Origin: Akkermansiaceae bacterium UBA2367
Lineage (GTDB): Bacteria > Verrucomicrobiota > Verrucomicrobiia > Verrucomicrobiales > DEV007
Direction of reading: 5' to 3'
DNA length: 45,291 bases
Assembly (NCBI GenBank): GCA_002344525.1
Contig: DDTJ01000002.1
Location: forward strand, 30,918 to 76,208
In this document: one piece after another, positions 32,669-39,725 of the stretch
How positions within the stretch are numbered: the stretch's first letter is position 1
Layout of the letters: every line of letters starts with the position of its first letter
Translations under genes and position numbers: made by a program
Notes under the pieces: generated by a model
Told to the model about the DNA's origin: nothing
Database searches by the model: none
Seen by the model: the letters and a program-made list of their open reading frames with translations, nothing else

Positions 32669-32690
32669 GGAAAACGAAACACCTGTCATC
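32669..32690. repeat. Direct repeat flanking the AbiE pair, right
   Basis: GGAAAACGAAAC followed by ACCTGTCATC matches the copy at 31116-31136 at all but about three positions (one of these is an indel). The two copies bracket both AbiE genes and their promoter. Confidence 0.5.
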
Positions 32691-32787
32691 TCTGCCGCCA
32701 GATCGGAAAGCTGCCGCTTCAGCATCAGCCGGGCGATTTCCACTTGGGTGGTGGAACAGCGGAGCTATGAATGCAAACTACCTTACG

Positions 32788-33914
32788 CTACTCGCCGGTG
32801 GTGAAGAAATCCGTTCCATGCCGTCCGACATAGCCGGAGCCGCTCCGCTCCAGATAATCCTCGTTCAAACGGCGTCCATGGAAATTGAGCGTGAAGAGCC
32901 GTCCGCGGTATGGCTCCGGCCAATTGTCGCCCTGATAGATCATCAGACCCGCGTGGGCATGGCCGCCGCCTGCCTTTGCCGAAGCGGCGGTGACGCCCAA
33001 TTCCCGGACGGCATTCCAAGCCTCTCCGGTGTCCCAGTGGACATGGTCGGCATGCTGGTCGATCAGCTCGTAGACGGCCGGATTCGGCTCCAGGGCCATT
33101 CCCCCGTTGCGGGCATAGTGCGCCCCCGGCAGGCTGTGCCAGAGATGCCCGATCACCGTGTTGATGAAAAACAGCTCGCCCTGCGCGTTCCAGTCGTGCC
33201 CCCAGGGATTGCTCGTGCCGCTGTTGATCACCTCGACCACTTTGCGCTGGGGATGATAGCGCCACATCGAACCGCGCAAGGGCAGGCGCTCCTCCATCGG
33301 TGTGCCCGGCAGGCCGATGTCTCCCGGACTCGTCTGGCCGCAGCGCCCGTAGAGCCAGCCGTCGGGACCGAAGCGGAGTCCGTTGGCAACGGTGTGGTTC
33401 TTCTCCCTGCTGACGGTGAATCCGTCGAGGACCACCTCGGGCGCCCCGTCGGGCACGTCGTCCCCGTCGCGGTCCGGAAAGAAGAGGAGCTGCGGCGGAC
33501 ACATCGCCCACACCCCGCCATGCCCCACCTCGATGCTGGTGCAGCGCTGCACGTCGTCCGTGAAGACCCGCCGGGAGTGATGCCGCCCGTCGCCGTTCCC
33601 GTCCTCGAAGATGAGGATGCGGTCGCGCAGGTTCAGGTCGAACATCAACGGCAGTTCCGCATAGGTGTAGTTCTCCACCACCCAGAGGCGGCCTCGGGCG
33701 TCCCAGGCCAAGGCGACGGGATTTTGCAAGTCCGGTTCCGCCGCGAAGACCGGAACCCCTCCGGCAACTGGAGCGTCGCCGCCGTCTCCGCTGCGGGCAG
33801 CCTCGTGGTCCTGGTGTCGCGCTCCGTGTTGTAGGGCTGGGGAAAGTCGGAGCCGCGGACTCCGGCAGCGGACAGAACCAAGGCCAGGCAGGCAGCGAAG
33901 CGGAAGATGTTCAT
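32788..33914 (-). pseudogene. PVC-type membrane-bound dehydrogenase, frameshifted and truncated
   Basis: The start codon at 33914 opens a signal peptide (FRFAACLALVLSAAG) and the family N-terminus as far as LQLPEGF. Near 33750 the homologous sequence jumps frame (PVFAAEPDLQNPVALAWDARGRLWVVENYTYAE) and continues, through NGDGR, GLRFGPDGWLYG and NPWGHDWNAQGELFF, to DFFTTGE and a stop at 32788. Intact relatives have long helical repeats and a cytochrome-c-like region after this beta-propeller and are often about 1000 residues, so the C-terminus is missing. It keeps a perfect copy of the shared operator upstream. A sequencing error at the frameshift is possible; the truncation is separate. Confidence 0.8.
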
Positions 33915-33923
33915 GACACAAAG

Positions 33924-33993
33924 CTAGCAAATGCGAGGTGGAGGAGTGAGGACATTTCCGCTCCAATTAGCACAGAAACGATGTCGATTTCGT
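33924..33993 (-). promoter_or_regulatory. Shared 70-bp regulatory element, copy B
   Basis: The most diverged copy, but CTAGCAAA, GTGAG, TTAGCAC and the 15-bp end block CGATGTCGATTTCGT are invariant and the length between the outer blocks is again exactly 70 bp. It lies 9 bp upstream of the pseudogene start. Confidence 0.75.
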
Positions 33994-34031
33994 AAAGATT
34001 CCCGGATTCCCCACGCATTCTGCTCCGTGCT

Positions 34032-35090
34032 TCAGCGATCCTCCTCCCACACCCCCGAGGCGCGCAGGACCGCTTCGTGCACCGCGATGTCGTGTGCGGC
34101 ATCCCATTCGAAGGCTTTCTCGCCGCGCAAGACGTGGAAGAGATCGATGAACTCGCCATCGAAACGCCCACTCGGACTCCCGAATTGAAACGACTGCGTC
34201 CCCTTGGCATAGCCGCCACGCGCGTGCGTCAGGGACAGCGTCACCTTGCGGGATTCCATGGGAGCGATCTCTAGCGTCCCCTCCGTCCCGGTTACGCTGA
34301 TCCGTCTCCGATCGTCACCAAAGGGATCCGCGTAGTTGCAGCGCACCACCGCCGTGGCGCGGGGATATTCGAAGACCGCCATCTGGTTGTCCTCCACTCC
34401 GTCGTCCCGGCTCGGGGTCTTGAAGGCGGTGACCGATTTCGGAGGGCCGAGGAGGGTGACCACCGTGTCGATGACATGGCAGCCCAACTCGAACATGCCG
34501 CCGCCCGGCAGTTGGCCGATGAATTCGCGTGCCCCAGGGTCTCCGAGTTTTCCGATGAAGACATCCACCTCGGTCAACTCCCCGAGCCATCCTTCCCTCA
34601 CCGCCTGGTAGAGGAGCTGGAAGGCCGGATTGTAGCGCAGCATGTAGCCCATCTGGACAATGAGGCCGCGCTGCTCCGCCTCCAGCCGCATCGCCTTGAA
34701 CTCCGCATGGTCGAAGCCCCCCGGCTTTTCCAGATGCACATGCTTGCCCGCGCGGATCGCCCGCAGCGCCGTCGCCGTGGCTTTGTCGATCGACGTCTCG
34801 ACCGCGACGGCGGCAAGATCGGGCGGACCCAGCAGTTCCTCCTCGGCGAGCAGAGGCAAGCCCTCCCAAGTCCTCGCCGTCGCCGGATGCTTCAAATGGG
34901 CAGCCTCCGGCTCGACGAGGCCAACGACGTCCCACATTTCCTTCAAGCCGAGCATCGCCAGCATCTTTCCCGAAGCATGGGCTCCCGTCGTTCCGATCTG
35001 GCCGATCCGCAGCCGCGCTTCGGTCGACGTGGCCGATGCGCTGCCGAGCGCTGTCAATCCACAGCCTGCGATGAAGGTACGTCGTTTCAT
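34032..35090 (-). CDS. Gfo/Idh/MocA family oxidoreductase (copy 2), exported
   Basis: A 352-residue oxidoreductase. It begins with a Tat-like or Sec-like signal (MKRRTFIAGCGLTALGSASA), so it probably works outside the cytoplasm. The Rossmann nucleotide loop is IGQIGTTGAHASG. The catalytic motif is HLEKPGG (Glu-Lys-Pro). The C-terminal domain has GGGMFELGCHVIDTVVTLLG, with the conserved Cys/His region. Exported Gfo/Idh proteins with bound NAD(P) are known in this phylum. It is divergent from the AraC gene and controlled by element C. There is no close similarity to copy 1 beyond the fold. Confidence 0.9.
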   Translation of the reverse strand: MKRRTFIAGCGLTALGSASATSTEARLRIGQIGTTGAHASGKMLAMLGLKEMWDVVGLVEPEAAHLKHPATARTWEGLPLLAEEELLGPPDLAAVAVETSIDKATATALRAIRAGKHVHLEKPGGFDHAEFKAMRLEAEQRGLIVQMGYMLRYNPAFQLLYQAVREGWLGELTEVDVFIGKLGDPGAREFIGQLPGGGMFELGCHVIDTVVTLLGPPKSVTAFKTPSRDDGVEDNQMAVFEYPRATAVVRCNYADPFGDDRRRISVTGTEGTLEIAPMESRKVTLSLTHARGGYAKGTQSFQFGSPSGRFDGEFIDLFHVLRGEKAFEWDAAHDIAVHEAVLRASGVWEEDR

Positions 35091-35113
35091 AGGATCGGGT
35101 CAACGCCAGGAAC

Positions 35114-35183
35114 CTAGCAAAAAACAGGTGGTGACGTGAGAACAAATTCGGCATGGTTAGCACCAAGCCGATGTCGATTTCGT
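35114..35183 (-). promoter_or_regulatory. Shared 70-bp regulatory element, copy C (divergent araC/Gfo-Idh)
   Basis: It matches copy A at 65 of 70 positions by my count, with the same outer blocks (CTAGCAAA, and TTTCGT ending at 35183). The distal end overlaps the start codon of the AraC gene (GTG 35182 or ATG 35185), so binding here could also repress the regulator. Confidence 0.8.
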
Positions 35184-36027
35184 GATGCATCGCGAGTTCC
35201 ACCCCATCCTCCTCGAAAACCTCAAGATCCGCTGGTCCGGTTTCGCGATCCGGCGGGTGGCGCTGAACCAGCACATGCCCCGGGTCGAACGACTGGGCGA
35301 GCACGTCCATCGCTTCGCCCAGATGCTCGTCTACCTGCGCGGCAGCGGGGTGCAGCATCTCGGCGGGCGGAGCGTGCCGGTGGGCCGGGGCAGCGTGCTG
35401 GTGATCCCGCCGGGGCAGGCGCATCGCTTCGAGAAGTCGCGCCCGGTGCGACCGATCTGTCTCGCCATCGACTTCGAGACGACCGAGGTCATCCCTTGGC
35501 GCGAGTCCGCGGTCCTCGGCGCGCGCGACCTCGCTCTCGTTGAACGCTGGCTGCTGTCCCTGAACGAACAGCGCCGCCGGACTGACGCCTTTTCCATCCA
35601 GACGGCGGCGCTGATCCTGCGGCTTCTCGCCTGTCTGGAGGGCGCGGTTTCGGAGGCGGACACGCGGGAAAGAGGTGGTCCGGTCGCGGCTTCGGTGTGG
35701 GCGGTTGTGGCACAGCTTGGACTGCCCGGACTCACGCCGGGCGAGGTGGCGCAGGCGCTCGCACGCAGCCTCGACCACCTCAACCGCCAGCTCCAAGTCG
35801 AGATGGGAACGACCGTCGGTGGGCTTCTCCAGCGGATGCGCTTCGAGGAGGCGGCGCGGGCGCTGCGCGAGACCGACCGCCCCATCGGCGAGATCGCCGC
35901 CGGGATCGGCATGGACGACCAGAACTACTTCGCCCGCTGGTTCCGCCAGCAGACTGGGCAGACTCCGACGCATTGGCGGGCGGCGATGAGGCCATTCGCG
36001 TCCAAAAAAGATGGGAAACGCGAATAG
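35182..36027 (+). CDS. AraC-family transcriptional regulator
   Basis: A 281-residue regulator (280 from ATG 35185). The N-terminal cupin sensor domain (about 20-95) shows HVHRFAQMLVYLRGSGVQHLGG and VLVIPPGQAHRFE. The C-terminal two helix-turn-helix motifs lie in about 180-270: LARSLDHLNRQLQVEMGTTV and IGEIAAGIGMDDQNYFARWFRQQTG, ending PTHWR. The sensor probably binds a sugar-derived effector. It is divergent from the exported Gfo/Idh gene and is the natural candidate to bind the shared 70-bp element. The last 12 or so codons are read through dispersed repeat sequence, so the native C-terminus may have been shorter. Confidence 0.93.
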   Translation: MMHREFHPILLENLKIRWSGFAIRRVALNQHMPRVERLGEHVHRFAQMLVYLRGSGVQHLGGRSVPVGRGSVLVIPPGQAHRFEKSRPVRPICLAIDFETTEVIPWRESAVLGARDLALVERWLLSLNEQRRRTDAFSIQTAALILRLLACLEGAVSEADTRERGGPVAASVWAVVAQLGLPGLTPGEVAQALARSLDHLNRQLQVEMGTTVGGLLQRMRFEEAARALRETDRPIGEIAAGIGMDDQNYFARWFRQQTGQTPTHWRAAMRPFASKKDGKRE

Positions 36028-36058
36028 CCACGAATGGAAGAAGTTCTGCCATTGGCCC
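35991..36058. repeat. Dispersed repeat shared with 43 kb region
   Basis: A stretch beginning GCCATTCGCGT and including AAAAAAGATGGGAAACGCGAAT shares long near-identical runs with 43016-43098, continuing through CGAATGGAAGAAG and CATTGGC. It overlaps the 3' end of the AraC gene. Confidence 0.7.
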
Positions 36059-36389
36059 GAATGGCGCGGACTTAAGCGATGTTTCCGATGAGACGGGCGG
36101 TTCGCAGGGACGGGGGAACGAAGCCGGATCCTCCGCGCCAAAGGTGCGGCCCATCGCAGCTTGGGCCGACGGCCCAAGTCTGCGGGGTTCAACCTGACGA
36201 AGGGCTGAAGGCCCGACTTGTCTTGCTCGGCATCCACGCGGATGGGTCGGGCCTTCAGCCCTCGTCCGTTTTTCGGATCCGGTTTCCCAGGCCGCTGGCC
36301 TGGGCTGCGATGGACCGCGCCTTCGGCGCTGGTTTTTGGGGCGGCTCTCAGTCAGGATGCCGATAACAACCCTTAAGTCCGTGCCATTC
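36059..36389. mobile_element. Second MITE-like element with long terminal inverted repeats
   Basis: GAATGGCGCGGACTTAAG (36059-36076) and its inverse at 36372-36389 match in 17 of 18 positions. A 9-bp direct repeat GCCATTGGC sits at 36048-36056 and 36390-36398, two bases off on the left. It contains the palindromic core copy 2. The inverted ends differ from those of the 5911-6334 element. Confidence 0.55.
36135..36329. repeat. Nested palindromic repeat core, copy 2
   Basis: Same six-hairpin order as 6107-6302: GCGCCAAAGGTGC, GGGCCGACGGCCC, GGGCTGAAGGCCCGA, then TCGGGCCTTCAGCCC, CCAGGCCGCTGGCCTGG and GCGCCTTCGGCGC. Stem sequences vary together, which preserves pairing. From 36330 to 36491 the DNA becomes AT-rich (36421-36480) with an AAAAACCA/TGGTTTTT inverted repeat. 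Confidence 0.85.
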
Positions 36390-36462
36390 GCCATTGGCAC
36401 CGTTGCCCAAGCGGATTTCTGGAGATTTTTCTAAAAACCAGATATTCAACTAAAATTACATT

Positions 36463-36489
36463 TTGGTTTTTCTTAAATTGCGGCATAAT
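36463..36489 (+). promoter_or_regulatory. Candidate promoter of the O-antigen-ligase-like gene
   Basis: TTGGTT (36463-36468), 15 bp, CATAAT (36484-36489), preceded by an AT-rich stretch that could act as an UP element. If correct, transcription would start at or after the first ATG (36492), favouring translation from 36522. Confidence 0.4.
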
Positions 36490-36491
36490 TC

Positions 36492-38597
36492 ATGCGGTTC
36501 TTCGCTTGGAACCCTTTTCGGATGAAAGTGTGCTGGCGTGTGGCGGTGATCGTGATGTTCCTGGCCGGGATCGTGTTGACGGGCTTGGGCGGCACCGCCG
36601 CGTCGATGACTTTCCTTTGGCCCGCCTACGGCTTCCTCGGGCTGGCAGCCGTGCTTTCGATCGGGCTGGTCTTTGAAAAGGCCTCCTTCGCCCTGCCCCG
36701 ATGGAGCGTCCTCGTGGCGCTCGCGCTCGCCGGGTACCTGCTGGCGCGGGCGGCGCATTCCCCGGTGGCCTATTTCGCGAGGGAGGACGCGGGCCTCTTC
36801 GTGGCCGCCTTCCTCGTCTACGGACTCTTCCTCCATCTGCTCGATTCGGCGAAATGGCGGAGATGCTTCGTCGATGTCCTCGCCTTGCTCGTGCTCCTGA
36901 ACCTCGGTTTCGCCCTCGTCCAGAAACTCCACTCCCCGACGCTCTGGCTCGTGCCGGGCTATGAGAGGACCATTGCCAGCCGCGCCGGGGGGATTTTCAA
37001 CCATCCCGACCATTTCGCAGGCTTCCTCGCGATGCTCATGCCGCTCTGGCTCGCCACGGCGGCCTACAGCCGCCGACCTCCCCTCGTCCGCTGCGTCATG
37101 GGCGCTCTCGGAGCGCTTTCCGCCGCCGTCGTCCTGGGCACCGGATGCGCCACGGCCATCCTCACCCTGATCGCCGGGACGGGGGCCTTCGCCGTCCTCT
37201 CCGGCGTCATCCTGCACCGCCAAGCGACGCCCCAAGTGAAGCGCGGTATCCTCCTGGCCTCGACCGGAGCGGCGGTCGTCCTCGCCCTTTCCCTCGCTGT
37301 CGCTTCCGGACCCATCTCCCGGGTGCTCGATCGCTCGCTCCTCTCCAAAGGGGGCGACCTTGCCCTGCCGCAGGTGTGGAAGGCGGGCTGGGAACAGGCG
37401 ATGGAGTCCCCCGCCCTCGGCACCGGCAGCCGCACCTCCTACATCTACGGACGGCTCCACCGCTCCCCGTCGCTCGACGCGGCGGCGGAGGAGCCGGAGT
37501 TCGTCCACAACGAATACCTCCAGATGCTCGCCGATTACGGTCTGACCGGGCTCGGGCTACTCCTCCTGGTGCTCGCGCTCCACGCCGCGGGCGGATTCCG
37601 CTTCGTCCGCGCCTACGCGAACTTCGGCGCCCCGGCGGGGCGGCGTCTGCCCAGCTCGGACCACCTCGCCCATGTCCTCGGGGCGATGTCCTCCCTCGGC
37701 GCCCTCGCCCTGCTCGCCGCCTTCGACTTCGTCCTCCATCTGCCGATATTCGCCGTGGTCGCGGCGGCTTTCCTCGCCGTGCTCGCCGCGCCTGATCCGA
37801 TGGCGGCGGCGCTGAAACCGGCGACCTCCGCCCGCCGCCTCCCGTCCATCCTGCCCGGCGGCTGGCTGCGCTTCGGCCAGCGCTCCCTCGTTTTCGGCGG
37901 CGGGCTGGCCATGTCGCTCCTCTGCGCGATTCTCTCGCAAAGCGAATACCACTACGAAATGGCGCGACGCCATTTCGAGGAGGATCGCACGGGATTCCAG
38001 CACCTGCGCCATCTCCACTCGGTCCGCGCCCTCGATCCGAAAAACCCCTTCGCCTTCACCCTCTCGGCCCACGCCCAAGTCGCCGGCATCCTTCCCGAAA
38101 TGCCCGGGCCGGCGCGCCGCCAGGCGTTGGAGCAGGCGGATGCCTATTTCGCCCGAGCACGGAGCCTCTATCCGCAGGACATTTTCTCCGCCATCGGCCA
38201 CGCCGCCGTTCTGGAGGAGCTGGAGCGTTCCGACGAAGCGCTGGAGCGCCTTCGTGAGGCCCGCCGTTACGCCCCTCTCTACGGAAACCTCATGCTCGCC
38301 GAGGCCGAGTGCCACCTCCGCCACGGTCGCATCCTCGAGGCGGAGCACACCTTCGCGGAGGCGATGAACGCCGCCGCCTTCCGCGACACCGCGGCGGCGC
38401 AGAGGGGGTTGATGACCGTGACCGAGTGGAAGCTCATCGCCGGGCAGCGCACCACACCCGCCCCGCCACCCGCCGGGCCGGGCGAATCCCGTAGCCTCCC
38501 CGGCGCCAAAGTCGTCGAACGCGATCTCGCCGGGCAGGCTCCGCCCCCCGCAACGGGAACGGAGGCGACGGACGAGAGGGAGCCTGCCGATCTGTAA
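36492..38597 (+). CDS. O-antigen ligase/polymerase-like membrane protein with TPRs
   Basis: A 701-residue integral membrane protein (691 if it starts at ATG 36522). About ten hydrophobic segments lie in residues 10-300 and 340-480. The Wzy/WaaL-type central region holds GGIFNHPDHFAGFLAMLMPLW, and a periplasmic loop includes AGWEQAMESPALGTGSRTS and FVHNEYLQMLADYGLTG, the usual conserved motif of the O-antigen ligase family. The C-terminal about 200 residues contain TPR-like helices and a Pro/Ala-rich tail. It probably polymerises or ligates a surface glycan. Proximity to kdsD fits an envelope role. Confidence 0.82.
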   Translation: MRFFAWNPFRMKVCWRVAVIVMFLAGIVLTGLGGTAASMTFLWPAYGFLGLAAVLSIGLVFEKASFALPRWSVLVALALAGYLLARAAHSPVAYFAREDAGLFVAAFLVYGLFLHLLDSAKWRRCFVDVLALLVLLNLGFALVQKLHSPTLWLVPGYERTIASRAGGIFNHPDHFAGFLAMLMPLWLATAAYSRRPPLVRCVMGALGALSAAVVLGTGCATAILTLIAGTGAFAVLSGVILHRQATPQVKRGILLASTGAAVVLALSLAVASGPISRVLDRSLLSKGGDLALPQVWKAGWEQAMESPALGTGSRTSYIYGRLHRSPSLDAAAEEPEFVHNEYLQMLADYGLTGLGLLLLVLALHAAGGFRFVRAYANFGAPAGRRLPSSDHLAHVLGAMSSLGALALLAAFDFVLHLPIFAVVAAAFLAVLAAPDPMAAALKPATSARRLPSILPGGWLRFGQRSLVFGGGLAMSLLCAILSQSEYHYEMARRHFEEDRTGFQHLRHLHSVRALDPKNPFAFTLSAHAQVAGILPEMPGPARRQALEQADAYFARARSLYPQDIFSAIGHAAVLEELERSDEALERLREARRYAPLYGNLMLAEAECHLRHGRILEAEHTFAEAMNAAAFRDTAAAQRGLMTVTEWKLIAGQRTTPAPPPAGPGESRSLPGAKVVERDLAGQAPPPATGTEATDEREPADL

Positions 38598-38615
38598 AAG
38601 GTCGCAGGACCCCGT

Positions 38616-39590
38616 TCACACCACCCGGTGCCGGGTCAGATCCTGCGTGTCGATCATCCCGACGGGGATGCGGTCGCCGTCCACGACGACGAGGTCGTCG
38701 ATGCGGTGCTCTTCGAGGAGGCGCAGGACTTCGCCGACGAGTTTGCCGCGATGGACGCGCTTCGGCTCGCGAGTCATGTGGCCTCCGACCGGCTCGTCCC
38801 CGATCCCGGCGCCGCCCGACTGGAAGGCGCGGGCGAAGTCGCCCTGGGTGAAGATCCCGGCGAGGGTTCCGTCCTCCGCCACGACGACGACGGCACCGGC
38901 GCGGGCCTTGGTCATGCGGGCGATGACCTCGCGGATGGCGAGGCCGGGCGAGACCGTCACGAAATCGGACCCGCTGCGCATGATGTCCCCGGCCCGGAGG
39001 AGCAGGGCGCGGCCGAGCGATCCGCCGGGGTGCAGCTCGGCGAAATGCTCCTTGGTGAAGCCGCGCGCCTCCAGCAGGACCATGGCGAGGGCATCGCCCA
39101 TGACGAGGGTGTTCGTGGTGCTGGAGGTGGGGGCGAGGTTGAGGGGGCAGGCCTCGCGGCGGACGTGGATGTCGAGGACGCAGTCGGCGGCCTTGCCGAG
39201 GGTCGAGGCGGGCTTACCGGTGATCGCGACGATCCGGGCGCCGCGGCGTTTCAGGTGCGGGAGCAGGGCGAGGAGCTCGGCGGTCTCGCCGGAGTAGCTG
39301 AGGGCGACGACGCTGTCGCCCGCGTTGACGAGGCCGAGGTCGCCGTGGATGGCGTCCTGGCAGTTCAGGACGGCGGCGGGCGCTCCGGTCGAGTTCAGGG
39401 TGGCGGCGAGCTTGCTGCCGACGTTGCCGGATTTCCCGACCCCGACGACGAGGATCTTCGCCCCGCCCTCGACCGTGGCTTTCAGGATCTCCACGGCGGC
39501 GGCGAAGGAGGCGTCGAGGCGCTCAAGGAGGCGCTGCAACTCCTCGATTTCGAGGGCGACGACGCGCCGGGCTTGTTCGAGAGGGTCCAT
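38616..39590 (-). CDS. kdsD: Arabinose-5-phosphate isomerase
   Basis: A 324-residue enzyme (KpsF/GutQ type) converting ribulose 5-phosphate to arabinose 5-phosphate, the first step of Kdo synthesis for lipopolysaccharide. An N-terminal SIS sugar-isomerase domain has ILVVGVGKSGNVGSKLAATL, HGDLGLV and ALSYSGETAELLALLP. TSSTTNTLVMGDALAM follows. Two CBS domains fill the C-terminus (from DIMRSGSDFVTVSPG). The length matches the family (about 325). It is convergent with the ligase-like gene and 18 bp from its stop. Confidence 0.95.
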   Translation of the reverse strand: MDPLEQARRVVALEIEELQRLLERLDASFAAAVEILKATVEGGAKILVVGVGKSGNVGSKLAATLNSTGAPAAVLNCQDAIHGDLGLVNAGDSVVALSYSGETAELLALLPHLKRRGARIVAITGKPASTLGKAADCVLDIHVRREACPLNLAPTSSTTNTLVMGDALAMVLLEARGFTKEHFAELHPGGSLGRALLLRAGDIMRSGSDFVTVSPGLAIREVIARMTKARAGAVVVVAEDGTLAGIFTQGDFARAFQSGGAGIGDEPVGGHMTREPKRVHRGKLVGEVLRLLEEHRIDDLVVVDGDRIPVGMIDTQDLTRHRVV

Positions 39591-39609
39591 GCGGAAATGC
39601 GAAGGGGTG

Positions 39610-39637
39610 AGGATAAGGCGGATCGGGCGGGGTTCAA
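39610..39637 (-). promoter_or_regulatory. Promoter of kdsD
   Basis: On the minus strand TTGAAC (39632-39637), 16 bp, TATCCT (39610-39615), 19 bp before the ATG at 39590. Confidence 0.6.
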
Positions 39638-39725
39638 GGCTGGGGCGATGGCTTTCCGCTCCGCCCTGATTTCGCCATGGCAATCGGGCCGCTCCGGGTC
39701 CAGAGTTGGATTCGCCCCTTTGCTT

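Noticed and set aside
32788..33914. Programmed frameshift in the dehydrogenase gene
   Set aside because: No slippery heptamer with a downstream structure is visible at the jump, and the gene also lacks its C-terminal half.
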